From a virus: DNA of 64,000 nucleotides. The notes below the pieces were generated by a model, which was given only the letters and a program-made list of their open reading frames with translations, was not told where the DNA came from and did no database searches. Shown here one piece after another: positions 40,569 through 49,105 of the stretch (positions are counted from its first letter, which is position 1; the number at the start of each line of letters is the position of its first letter). A program made the position numbers and the translations under genes. The stretch lies in the IMG/VR virus record IMGVR_UViG_3300032304_000650, positions 1 to 64,000 of that record; one strand, written 5' to 3'.

Positions 40569-43181
40569 TTAAGAGCTACAACTTCCTACATTGGTAACAG
40601 AACCACCACCTCCATTTACTGTATCTGCTACTGCACATACATTCATAGTCATGCCAGGCCCTACCGAATCATAAACCGTTGAGCCACCGCACTGCTCGTA
40701 AGATATATAAATGTCATAATTGGCATCTGAATTATAAATATCATAAGATGTGCAAGTGACTGGGTTATAACCACAATATCCAGCAACAATGCCATCTTGA
40801 GCTCCTGTACGAGTTTGACCCGCTGTTGGAGAACATTGATTTATATCCATCTGTCTATAGTATCTTACATTACCCACACACTCATAATAGTCTTCTATTG
40901 GAAGCATATTTATCCAGTTAGCATCTGTACTTGGATATGAATTTGCAGGATTACTTCCAACTCCATAATATAAATAATTACCACCACCTAAGTCAACCCT
41001 AAACTGTGCAGTATTCATCCCGCTATAACAAGCATTTGTATTAGCCATTACCGCTGCAGTATTAACAGTACCACCTGAACAATAATGATAAGTACCTGCA
41101 GGATTTGTATAGCTAGGAGTTGTCGTATTACAAGGAGCAGCTCCTAAAACTCCATCTGAATTTCTAGTAGTATTATAAGTAGAAGAGCATGGATTTACAT
41201 CTCTTTGAGGTTGATATGATGTACAATCTATACATACTCTAGCTCCTTCATTTTGCCAGTTTGCAGTTGTTACACAGTTGCCATTTGAAGGAGCAGTATT
41301 ACCTACATTTATAAAAGTTTGACCAGGAGGCTGATTTAATATATAATTATTAAATGTAGCAGAACATGGTCTAGTATCTCTAAATACAGCCCAGTTAGCA
41401 CACTGATAGCATGTGTTATAGTTTTGAGCTGTTAATATAGGAGTAGTTACGCAGTTACCATTAGTAGGAGCTGTATTGCCTACGTTTACATCATTTACTC
41501 TATAATTATTATAAGTAGGACTACAAGGGTTAGTATCTCTATATACTAGATAATTTGTACAAGATGAACATGTATTATATGCTTGACTTGTCCAAGATGC
41601 AGTTGTATTACAGTTTCCAGCAGGAGGAGTTGTTTGACCTAAGCTAACTGTATCATTTACAAAATATTCATTCCAAGTAGGTGAACATGCATTTTTATCT
41701 CTGAAAACTGGATATGTAACACAATTATAACAATAATTAAATTCTTGATTAACTAATATCCTATCGTCATCTGGATAGTCGTTTACTGGATTAGTGGCAT
41801 ATGTAATAGTGCCATTTGGCCCTCTACTATATTGATTACCAGTAAAACATGCATTACTATTTTGATGTATAGCATATTCGTTAATTTGACCTCCAATACA
41901 AACATAATAAGTGCCAATACTTGTACCACTATAATCAGCTGTTGTAATACAATTGCCAGATGCAGGCTGTATTGTATCTATTACTCCATTTACTTTATAC
42001 TTATTATAGCTTGTTGAGTTAGGATTAATATCCTTATATACGTCATAAGTAACACAATCTATACAGGTATTATAATTTTGGTCTACCCATACAGGTGTAG
42101 TGTCTCCACATTGAAAGCAAGTTGTATTAGTTGTACAAGGAACAACAGGGTCACATCTTGTTATAGTTAATCCTGTAACAGCTGGAGGGGTAGTACCACC
42201 AGCAACGCAAATATATTCAGGAGAATTAGCTTCAACAACTCTTGAAGAAGGATTGCCATTACATGCAAAGAATGTAACATCTAATCTATTTGCAGTTGTA
42301 TTTGTAACAGTAAAGCAAGAGCAATCTCCAGCTAAAACGCAATCTGAAACTATAGAAATAGCTACTTTATTTGCAGTATTAGCTTTATCTCTTAAACCTA
42401 TATAGTATGTTCCATCTACTACGTTAGTGTATTCAGTATTAGGAAGAGTTACATCTACAAATGTACCAGCTAATGCAGCAGCTGCAGTAGTATAAATTGT
42501 ATTAGTTATTTGAAAAGTTCCTCCACCTCCAGTAAAAGTATTAGCTCTTATGGTTGATTGACCAGTAAATTCATCACAAACATGATTTAATACACAGTTT
42601 ACAGGCTCTGGAAGACACGTAACAATAGCAGAAGTGCTACCCTTTAATCCTCCAGTATCCATTATGGCTATATAGTATGTTGCATTACCTAAATTCTGAA
42701 AAGTATAAGACGAAGTAGTCAATGCAAATCTAGTTCCTGATGCATTTAGTCTAGTCAACGCATCTGCTTCTGATACCGTACTTATAGATATAAAACTAAA
42801 AGACTTCCATCCTCCAGCAAAATTATTTACAACTATTTTACCACTTCCTATATATGCAGTACAACTAACTGTAGTTGTCATAGTAATAGGGTCTGGTATC
42901 CAAACAGCAGTTCCAGCTAACTCACACTTAGGCACATAAACAGCAGTCCCTTCTAATGAGCAATTTGGAGTAAATAAGGCGCTTCCTGACAACTTACAGT
43001 CATTGATTGCTAAAGATGCATTATTAACCTTTACATTGCCTCTAATGGCCGTAAAATGCATTTCAGGGGCATTCCCCTTGAATACACCGTTTCTGGCTTC
43101 CTTATGGTTATTTAATGGTAAGACATCATTAGAATCGTCAAGATTCATGACACCATCTAATGTTTTTATTTCTTTGCCCAT
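40569..43181 (-). CDS. Cysteine-rich repeat tail protein with GVMNLDD N-terminal module
   Basis: This 870-residue protein has three parts. Residues 1-55 are a module GVMNLDDSNDVLPLNNHKEA plus RNGVFKGN, also found alone in the 63-residue gene next door. Residues about 60-300 hold Ig-like segments. The rest contains about six repeats of roughly 50 residues with the theme Y-N-T-C-x-x-C, then V-(Y/F)-R-D-x-(N/R)-(P/A)-C-(S)-x-(T), then NGNCVTTA. The spaced cysteines probably form disulfides outside the cell. I infer an exposed tail or receptor-binding protein; the repeats have no family that I recognise. Confidence 0.75.
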   Translation of the reverse strand: MGKEIKTLDGVMNLDDSNDVLPLNNHKEARNGVFKGNAPEMHFTAIRGNVKVNNASLAINDCKLSGSALFTPNCSLEGTAVYVPKCELAGTAVWIPDPITMTTTVSCTAYIGSGKIVVNNFAGGWKSFSFISISTVSEADALTRLNASGTRFALTTSSYTFQNLGNATYYIAIMDTGGLKGSTSAIVTCLPEPVNCVLNHVCDEFTGQSTIRANTFTGGGGTFQITNTIYTTAAAALAGTFVDVTLPNTEYTNVVDGTYYIGLRDKANTANKVAISIVSDCVLAGDCSCFTVTNTTANRLDVTFFACNGNPSSRVVEANSPEYICVAGGTTPPAVTGLTITRCDPVVPCTTNTTCFQCGDTTPVWVDQNYNTCIDCVTYDVYKDINPNSTSYNKYKVNGVIDTIQPASGNCITTADYSGTSIGTYYVCIGGQINEYAIHQNSNACFTGNQYSRGPNGTITYATNPVNDYPDDDRILVNQEFNYCYNCVTYPVFRDKNACSPTWNEYFVNDTVSLGQTTPPAGNCNTTASWTSQAYNTCSSCTNYLVYRDTNPCSPTYNNYRVNDVNVGNTAPTNGNCVTTPILTAQNYNTCYQCANWAVFRDTRPCSATFNNYILNQPPGQTFINVGNTAPSNGNCVTTANWQNEGARVCIDCTSYQPQRDVNPCSSTYNTTRNSDGVLGAAPCNTTTPSYTNPAGTYHYCSGGTVNTAAVMANTNACYSGMNTAQFRVDLGGGNYLYYGVGSNPANSYPSTDANWINMLPIEDYYECVGNVRYYRQMDINQCSPTAGQTRTGAQDGIVAGYCGYNPVTCTSYDIYNSDANYDIYISYEQCGGSTVYDSVGPGMTMNVCAVADTVNGGGGSVTNVGSCSS

Positions 43182-43182
43182 T

Positions 43183-43374
43183 TTAAGGTCTATCGTTTGT
43201 TTTTAAATTACTATTAGTAATCTTTGTATTACCTCTTATTGCCTGAAATTTAATAAGACCTCTATTACCTCTAAATACGCCATTCCTAGCTTCTTTATGA
43301 TGAGAAGAAGGGAAGGTGTCTCTTGGGTCATCAAGATTCATGACACCACTAAATGTCTTTCTTTCAAATCTCAT
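43183..43374 (-). CDS. Stand-alone GVMNLDD module, paralogue of the next gene's N-terminus
   Basis: The 63-residue protein (MRFERKTFSGVMNLDDPRD, then HHKEARNGVFRGN and AIRGNTKITNSNL) matches the first ~60 residues of the 870-residue protein almost position for position. It is probably a tail protein that occupies an equivalent position, made by duplication of the module. It ends directly before the 870-residue gene. Confidence 0.75.
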   Translation of the reverse strand: MRFERKTFSGVMNLDDPRDTFPSSHHKEARNGVFRGNRGLIKFQAIRGNTKITNSNLKTNDRP

Positions 43375-43375
43375 A

Positions 43376-44146
43376 TTATGACTTAGCTACTAATTTAGTA
43401 CCCATTCTGATAACCTCATTTGCATCCCATAATGTTATAGGATTTTCTCTAAGGTTAGCTAATCTCTTTTGGTTGTAATATTCTTTTCTTCTAAGCTGTT
43501 TGTCTCCTAAGCTAGCTTTTCTGCCTAATGGCAAATGCTCCATATCTTTCCATGCTATAAACGCTAAAACAGCTTCCCTAATTTGAATAGGTATTTTATA
43601 GTCAACATCATCTGCTGGAGATGACATATATTCTAATACAACATATTGATAAGCATATTCATTATCTAAGTAAATTAATCCTTGTTCTTCGTCAACATCA
43701 AATTCTCCTGGAGCATTTAATACAGAGCCAACTCCAAATATATTTATATAACTAGCTCCATCAAAATAATTTACGAAAGCCAAATCTTGTAATCTATATG
43801 TATTACCATTGCTACTATCTGTATTGCTAGTAAGTCTATCTGATTGGTTTATTTTGTAAGAACTAAGATTTCTGTTTCTTCTTAAAGTTGCAACTTCTCC
43901 TTTTTGGTTAAATATTCCAATTTTAGAAAAACCTACATAATCAGATGGTAGAGTTACTGTTTTATTTGCATTTACTGCTAACTTAACAGTTTTAGTAGTG
44001 CCATATACATCCATTCCCATTTCCTCTACCCCTCTAACACCAATAGTCCATAGTCTCCTATAGTCTGCATTAGATAGCCTAGCTTGGTCTATATACTGAT
44101 ATATTACCTCTGATAATCCAACCCATTTTGCAGTATCCTTTGCCAT
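43376..44146 (-). CDS. Head-tail connector-like protein
   Basis: The 256-residue protein is one of three consecutive mid-size genes between the capsid and tail genes. It has helical and strand segments (YQYIDQARLSNADYRRLWTI, VKLAVNANKTVTLPSDYVGF) and a basic C-terminus. The position and size fit neck (adaptor or stopper) proteins of podoviruses. No diagnostic motif is visible, so I rely on gene order. Confidence 0.6.
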   Translation of the reverse strand: MAKDTAKWVGLSEVIYQYIDQARLSNADYRRLWTIGVRGVEEMGMDVYGTTKTVKLAVNANKTVTLPSDYVGFSKIGIFNQKGEVATLRRNRNLSSYKINQSDRLTSNTDSSNGNTYRLQDLAFVNYFDGASYINIFGVGSVLNAPGEFDVDEEQGLIYLDNEYAYQYVVLEYMSSPADDVDYKIPIQIREAVLAFIAWKDMEHLPLGRKASLGDKQLRRKEYYNQKRLANLRENPITLWDANEVIRMGTKLVAKS

Positions 44147-44151
44147 ATTAA

Positions 44152-44775
44152 TTATAATTTATCTAAGCCATCATTTGTTGAATCTTGAGGAGTAGCCTTT
44201 CTAGGTCTTAACTGCCCCATTACAAGATTAATAATATCTGTTATGTATTCTTGCGGAACATTTAATTCTGCATCCATATCTGAACTTTCCGTGCTAACCA
44301 TTCTTACTATAGCCAATCTTCCAACTAAATTTGTATAGCTTTTAAACCATAATTTTTTACCTTCTGCCCAATAAAATATTTTACTAGGAGGCTGTTTTAA
44401 GCTATCCATATAATCTAGTTCTCTAACAGAAATAGGTATTGGTGATTTAGCAAGACCTGTTGATGTCGGGAATGTTACAGTAGATATACCATATCCTCTA
44501 GCTAGTCCAAGTGGAACTTGAGGTAGGTCTAATGAATAATATCCTGTATCATTATCTCTTGTTATAGCAAGATTTTTAAATGTCAAATAGAATACATCAC
44601 TAACAGTTTCTATACCATCAAGCTTAATTGATTCTGTATAGTTTACTTTAGCCATATAAGCCAATGCCTCATTGATATACAGATTAATTTCTTTCTCTGT
44701 AATATTTGCGTCGTCAGTAGGCACTCCGCCATACAGCATACGTCTTATTTGTTCTATCAGTACTTTTCTAGTCAT
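44152..44775 (-). CDS. Connector or ring-type neck protein
   Basis: The 207-residue protein starts MTRKVLIEQIRRMLYGGVPT, a helical opening followed by ITEKEINLYINEALAYMAKV. This is similar to small ring proteins of crAss-like phages that stack under the portal. It overlaps the preceding gene by one base and is six bases from the next. Function is inferred from position. Confidence 0.6.
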   Translation of the reverse strand: MTRKVLIEQIRRMLYGGVPTDDANITEKEINLYINEALAYMAKVNYTESIKLDGIETVSDVFYLTFKNLAITRDNDTGYYSLDLPQVPLGLARGYGISTVTFPTSTGLAKSPIPISVRELDYMDSLKQPPSKIFYWAEGKKLWFKSYTNLVGRLAIVRMVSTESSDMDAELNVPQEYITDIINLVMGQLRPRKATPQDSTNDGLDKL

Positions 44776-45470
44776 TATTGACCTTCATTTTTAATTGTTT
44801 GAGCAGCTCTAACTAAATCTACATCTTTTAAATTAATACCTATTAAACCAACTGCTATATAAATAATCTCATTCATATCTGCATCTGACCATTCAGGATT
44901 TACAGAGCCAGTAGAAGGTATAAGTGTTTTACCTGTAGGAACTGTAGCGCCTTGAGGTAAATGGACTAAGTCATCATAATAAGCCCATACCATTTTATTT
45001 GGAGTTCTTATGTATCCTAATATTACGCTATTATTTACTAATGGAAATAGTTTTAATGTACTTCCAACTTCCATATACACTGGGTCTGCGGCTGTTGGTG
45101 CATCTATTGGATTAATTAAATGAGTAGCTAAATTATCATCAAATACTTTTTTAACAGGCCTATTTGCAGTTGTTCTTACTGAAGTTATAGCCCATGCTGT
45201 AGCAGGCTTTGTAACTATTCCTAAAGTAGCACTTAAATTCACCTCTGTATAAAACTTAGAAAGCCTATCAGATACTGAAGAATTTACCATTAATCCAGCT
45301 GGGCTATTTCTGTTATTACTATTAATATTACCAGTGCCATCTACGATAGATTCAATATATTGGTATTGAGCCATATTGATTATCATATTGAAATCATCTG
45401 GTGCGATATATGTACCTTGGTATTTGTCTACCAAGTACGATACTATTTTGTATGATTCATCTATAGTCAT
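44775..45470 (-). CDS. Connector or ring-type neck protein
   Basis: The 231-residue protein opens MTIDESYKIVSYLVDKYQGT, with a helical N-terminus, a beta middle (TSVRTTANRPVKKVFDDN) and a helical end (VGLIGINLKDVDLVRAAQ). It starts the neck and tail transcription unit directly after a TATATTTG box at 45475-45482, and its ATG is only four bases after that box. Gene order suggests a neck protein. Confidence 0.6.
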   Translation of the reverse strand: MTIDESYKIVSYLVDKYQGTYIAPDDFNMIINMAQYQYIESIVDGTGNINSNNRNSPAGLMVNSSVSDRLSKFYTEVNLSATLGIVTKPATAWAITSVRTTANRPVKKVFDDNLATHLINPIDAPTAADPVYMEVGSTLKLFPLVNNSVILGYIRTPNKMVWAYYDDLVHLPQGATVPTGKTLIPSTGSVNPEWSDADMNEIIYIAVGLIGINLKDVDLVRAAQTIKNEGQ

Positions 45471-45474
45471 AATG

Positions 45475-45482
45475 CAAATATA
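45475..45482 (-). promoter_or_regulatory. Late-type promoter box for the neck and tail unit
   Basis: TATATTTGCATTATG on the minus strand runs directly from the end of the previous unit's terminator T-run into the ATG at 45470. The message would be leaderless or nearly so unless the start site is unusual. Confidence 0.6.
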
Positions 45483-45485
45483 AAC

Positions 45486-45514
45486 AAAAAAAGCCCCACC
45501 GAGAACGGCAGGGC
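45486..45514 (-). terminator. Terminator after the capsid-associated gene
   Basis: Read on the minus strand, GCCCTGCCG pairs with CGGTGGGGC (9 bp, with G-U) around a four-base loop, and seven T follow. It ends three bases before the TATATTTG box of the next unit. Confidence 0.85.
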
Positions 45515-45546
45515 GTAACCAATGAAACCATATAACACAAAGCGAC

Positions 45547-46467
45547 TTAATTATTGATTATATGCTTAATCTGAGAGTAAAATTCTTTTCCTTTCTCAGT
45601 CAAGCAAAATTCAGCCAAAAACTGTAACGGCTCTTTACCGTCAGGTATTTGTGCAATATATGATTTACTATCTCCCCAGATAGCTTGCCCTTTTACAGAG
45701 CTGGTATCAACAAGTCCACTAGCCATAGCCTTTTGTACTACGTACTGAATCTTAACCAATGGGTTATTGTATGTCTTAATGAACATGTCAGGATTTTTAT
45801 CGGCAACATTTAGATAGTCAAATCTAATAGCCTTTTCTCCTCTTTCTACGCTTTGAGCATTTACGAATTTAACTCCTAAGTACTTGGCATGAGGAATCAT
45901 CATATCTAAAGGAGCATCCATTGCTATTCTCATAGCATCCATACGAATCTCTGCTTTTTCCATATTCTTTGATTCTTCAGCTTGGAAGTCTAGCATTTTA
46001 TACAAAGGCTTGCTTCCTGCCATTCTGTTCTTTACATCAACATTCATGTTGCTCTTTTTCAAGAACTCCAATAATGAAGGCTTGTTTGATGGAACTCTTA
46101 AGTATCCATTTACAAATCTTACATCAGGTCTTTGACGTTGCTTTTGTTCAGACAGATGCTCTTGGTCTTCAACCCATATACTAGAAACTCCTTCCAAGTA
46201 TCTAATATTTCTTTCTGTACCCGTTTCTTCATCATAAATGATGTCTTCATTCTTAATCAAATAATTCTCAGGATAAGGTAACTTACCTGGAGTAGTTACA
46301 TAGAAAGTTTGAATTAATTGGAATACGTAAAAGTCTGGTTTCTTAGCTTGTTTTTTAGGTGCATCAACTACGATGTCAACGACCTCGCTAATTTGTGTTG
46401 CTGTTGGCTCTATATCAATGATATTGCCTTCAGCATCAATTGTTTGCTTTTTAATTGCTTTTGCCAT
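45547..46467 (-). CDS. Capsid-associated protein in its own transcription unit
   Basis: The 306-residue protein begins MAKAIKKQTIDAEGNIIDIE, with a short disordered start, a middle helical region (KKSNMNVDVKNRMAGSKPLY), and a C-terminal part including KNPDMFIKTYNNPLVKIQYV. It is the next gene after the capsid gene and is enclosed by its own promoter and terminator. That arrangement suggests a high, separately set output such as a head decoration or auxiliary capsid protein. No family is recognised. Confidence 0.6.
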   Translation of the reverse strand: MAKAIKKQTIDAEGNIIDIEPTATQISEVVDIVVDAPKKQAKKPDFYVFQLIQTFYVTTPGKLPYPENYLIKNEDIIYDEETGTERNIRYLEGVSSIWVEDQEHLSEQKQRQRPDVRFVNGYLRVPSNKPSLLEFLKKSNMNVDVKNRMAGSKPLYKMLDFQAEESKNMEKAEIRMDAMRIAMDAPLDMMIPHAKYLGVKFVNAQSVERGEKAIRFDYLNVADKNPDMFIKTYNNPLVKIQYVVQKAMASGLVDTSSVKGQAIWGDSKSYIAQIPDGKEPLQFLAEFCLTEKGKEFYSQIKHIINN

Positions 46468-46487
46468 AATGGTTATTTTGTGTTATG

Positions 46488-46495
46488 CAAATATA
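46488..46495 (-). promoter_or_regulatory. Late-type promoter box for the capsid-associated gene
   Basis: TATATTTGCATAACA on the minus strand lies 20 bases before the ATG at 46467. The first 15 bases of box and leader are nearly the same as those at 49094. It follows the capsid terminator's T-run directly. Confidence 0.65.
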
Positions 46496-46498
46496 GGT

Positions 46499-46531
46499 AA
46501 AAAAGAAAACCCCACCATTACTGGCAGGGTT
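46499..46531 (-). terminator. Terminator after the major capsid gene
   Basis: On the minus strand AACCCTGCC pairs with GGTGGGGTT (9 bp with two G-U) around a six-base loop, followed by TTCTTTTTT. It starts 22 bases after the capsid stop codon. Confidence 0.85.
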
Positions 46532-46553
46532 TCCTATATCTATCTTGTTAAAA

Positions 46554-47897
46554 TTAGCTCTTAACGCTGATGTATTGGTTTGCACCAAACACTTGGATAC
46601 CGCAGTATGCCATGTGGTGTACATTCAATTCCATCTTGTCAGAAGTTGGAACTTTAGCCAAAGCACCAGTTTCCCAAACTTTAACATCTTTTCCTGGCTC
46701 TACTTCGTTAGAAACAATACGTAAAGAAGGAATCTTGTCTCCGTTTGCTGCATCTCTTCCCTCTTTCATTGGGATTAAGATACCGCTGTTCTTGTAGTAC
46801 TCAGTTGTTGGAGCAACACCGTATACAGCTTCAGCATTGAATGGTAAGTACTTCTTCAAGTGGAAAGTTGTACCGTCAATCTTCAATGAATCAAAACCGT
46901 ATTTAACAGCTAATTCTTGAGAACCACCTGCATTAGCCCAAACAATAGCACCATTTTGGTACTTAGTGAATAAAGCGTCATCAACTACAGTTCTTAAGTA
47001 AGAATCCATCAAGAAGTGATACTCTTGAGCACCACCATTGAAGTCAGCTAAACGAGCTAAAGCATGGAAGTCATCAATTGTGAAACCGCTAGAAGAAGCG
47101 TTCCACTGATAAGTTTGACCACCAGCCTCAATTTGAGGAACTAAACCTGTAGCACCAACTGTTCCAGTGATGTTATCTGTAGGCTTACCAAACATTAACT
47201 TGAATTCTTTGTTGTTCATGAAACGACGAACAGCTTCATCTAAACCTTTGTAGGTATAGTAAGCTTGGCCATCTACATTGAAATACAATTCTTCAATCTT
47301 AGCACGGTCAGTGATAGAGAAATCTTCACGGATTTCAGTTGTGTAGAAAGTTTTCTTTTCAGTCAAACCTGTTAAAGTGTTGAATTTGCTAGATGCTTCA
47401 CCAGCTTCTGTGATACCACGGAATAACAAGTGAGCAGTAGAATCAGCACCTAAGTCTGTGTTTGCATCAATTGCAGCGCTTAAAGGCTTGATTGTGCAAG
47501 CAGTAGCAGAAGCTACAGCAGTGATTTTGTACTGAACGCCAGTTGCAGCATTCTCAACAACTTCACCAACACGTAATGGAGACCTTCCGTTATCAACGAA
47601 TGAATTAGAGATTACTACATCAATAGCAGCACCAGCAGCAACATTTGTTAATGTACCACCGTTTAATTGTACTGCAGAATGTAATTTACCCTTAGATTCA
47701 AAGTGGAAGAATTCTCTTGAAGGAACTGTAGCTTTCATTCCTAACGCCTCAAGTAATTGAGTGTAGTTTTGAGAGCCATACTTCTCAATAAACTTATCGT
47801 AGTATTGAGGTTTTAAAATAGACAAATCAGACACGAATTGACGTGTAACTTGTCCGCTGGTAGGTTGTACGCTACCTGGTTGTAATGGAGCTGGCAT
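46554..47897 (-). CDS. Major capsid protein (HK97-type)
   Basis: The 447-residue protein lies in the classical place after a scaffold gene and has its own downstream terminator. The N-terminal arm (SDLSILKPQYYDKFIEKYGS), a beta domain with ITAVASATACTIKPLSAAID and a long helix region (YTYKGLDEAVRRFMNNKEFK) fit the HK97 fold of crAss-like capsid proteins. The end GIQVFGANQYISVKS is typical of an A-domain strand. I judge it by gene order, size and this overall pattern. Confidence 0.85.
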   Translation of the reverse strand: MPAPLQPGSVQPTSGQVTRQFVSDLSILKPQYYDKFIEKYGSQNYTQLLEALGMKATVPSREFFHFESKGKLHSAVQLNGGTLTNVAAGAAIDVVISNSFVDNGRSPLRVGEVVENAATGVQYKITAVASATACTIKPLSAAIDANTDLGADSTAHLLFRGITEAGEASSKFNTLTGLTEKKTFYTTEIREDFSITDRAKIEELYFNVDGQAYYTYKGLDEAVRRFMNNKEFKLMFGKPTDNITGTVGATGLVPQIEAGGQTYQWNASSSGFTIDDFHALARLADFNGGAQEYHFLMDSYLRTVVDDALFTKYQNGAIVWANAGGSQELAVKYGFDSLKIDGTTFHLKKYLPFNAEAVYGVAPTTEYYKNSGILIPMKEGRDAANGDKIPSLRIVSNEVEPGKDVKVWETGALAKVPTSDKMELNVHHMAYCGIQVFGANQYISVKS

Positions 47898-47929
47898 AAT
47901 TAAATGTTTTTATCCTTTTATTAAAATTG

Positions 47930-49072
47930 TTATAAACTAAACATTTTGCTTACCATAGTATCGTAATCATTTGTATCAGACACAGCAGCAGTCCTAGGAG
48001 TGTTACTGTAGTCAATATTTTTCATACCCTTCAACAAATCAGACTTCGCTTTGCTTACCGCTTGGGTAACCATAGAGTTGACTATTTTGTCTCTGTTTTG
48101 TAAGAAGTAGATATCTTCTGCAATTTGCTTGGCATCGTACTTACCATCCTTGTAGTAACGAGGGCCATAAAAAGATTCTAAATCAAAGTCCTTCAAATCA
48201 TTTTGAAGTTTTGCCTTTTCCTCTTGTGACAGAGAATAATTGCCGTCAAACTGAACTTCCTCGTCCTTGTAATTGACTTTAAAACCTTCAAAACTTTTCA
48301 AGCCTTCGTCAATGCTTTTTTCAAACATTTCTCTAGCTTGCTGATAGACCTTTGACTGTTCTTCTTCCTGAGCTTTCAAATACTGACTCACAATTTCATC
48401 CGTGTTAACAGATTGTTGTGACTCTTGAAATTGACTCAAGATATCTGGAAAACTAATGTCCTGTTTTAATGTTTGCAAGTAATCTTTCGCTTCACGCACA
48501 TCCTTCTTCAATTCTCTTGCAAGCGCTTTTTCCTGCTTCTCAATTTGACGCTTTTTACTAGCAATCTCATCTTCTGACATCAAAGACTCATCAAAGTTCT
48601 TATCAATGCCATATTTAGCTTGGAACTCTTCCTCAATTTCTTCTGGGCTTAACTCTGGGTAATCGTAAGCTATCTTAAGCTTAATTACGTCAGACTCTGG
48701 CATAGAATCTAATTCAGAAAGAACTTTTTGTTCATATAAGATATCCGCAACTTCACTAATGTTTCCGCTAGTCAGATTCTCATATATATCTTTGGCTACT
48801 TCATTCTCCCACTCAAAAATCACTTTTTGCGTAGTTTCTGTTTTACCTTCTTCACTATTGCTTTCAGTATTTGTAGGCTCTTGTGAAGTTTGAGCTGGCT
48901 CTGAAGTTCCTTCTGTAGCTGTAGCACCTTCTTCAGTATTTACTTGAGAAGGGTCAGCTTGTGTTGGTTCTGTTTGAGTCGGCTCTGCTTGTGTTTGTTC
49001 TATTTGATTTGACTCGCTTTCCGTATTGGAATAGCTGTTTATATCAAACGGATTTGTTTCGTTTTCTGGCAT
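47930..49072 (-). CDS. Capsid scaffolding protein
   Basis: The 380-residue protein has a disordered N-terminus of Q/T/E repeats (QAEPTQTEPTQADPSQ, about residues 26-41) and a strongly acidic, helical remainder with coiled-coil stretches (DEIASKKRQIEKQEKALARE). It sits directly before the capsid gene in a unit with a promoter at 49094. This is the standard profile of a scaffold that is lost during maturation. Confidence 0.8.
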   Translation of the reverse strand: MPENETNPFDINSYSNTESESNQIEQTQAEPTQTEPTQADPSQVNTEEGATATEGTSEPAQTSQEPTNTESNSEEGKTETTQKVIFEWENEVAKDIYENLTSGNISEVADILYEQKVLSELDSMPESDVIKLKIAYDYPELSPEEIEEEFQAKYGIDKNFDESLMSEDEIASKKRQIEKQEKALARELKKDVREAKDYLQTLKQDISFPDILSQFQESQQSVNTDEIVSQYLKAQEEEQSKVYQQAREMFEKSIDEGLKSFEGFKVNYKDEEVQFDGNYSLSQEEKAKLQNDLKDFDLESFYGPRYYKDGKYDAKQIAEDIYFLQNRDKIVNSMVTQAVSKAKSDLLKGMKNIDYSNTPRTAAVSDTNDYDTMVSKMFSL

Positions 49073-49093
49073 ATTGGTTTATTTTATGTTATG

Positions 49094-49101
49094 CAAATAT
49101 A
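49094..49101 (-). promoter_or_regulatory. Late-type promoter box for scaffold and capsid genes
   Basis: TATATTTGCATAACATAAAA on the minus strand lies 21 bases before the ATG at 49072, in the short gap after the portal gene. It isolates scaffold plus capsid as one unit that ends at the terminator at 46499-46531. Confidence 0.65.
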
Positions 49102-49105
49102 TAAA

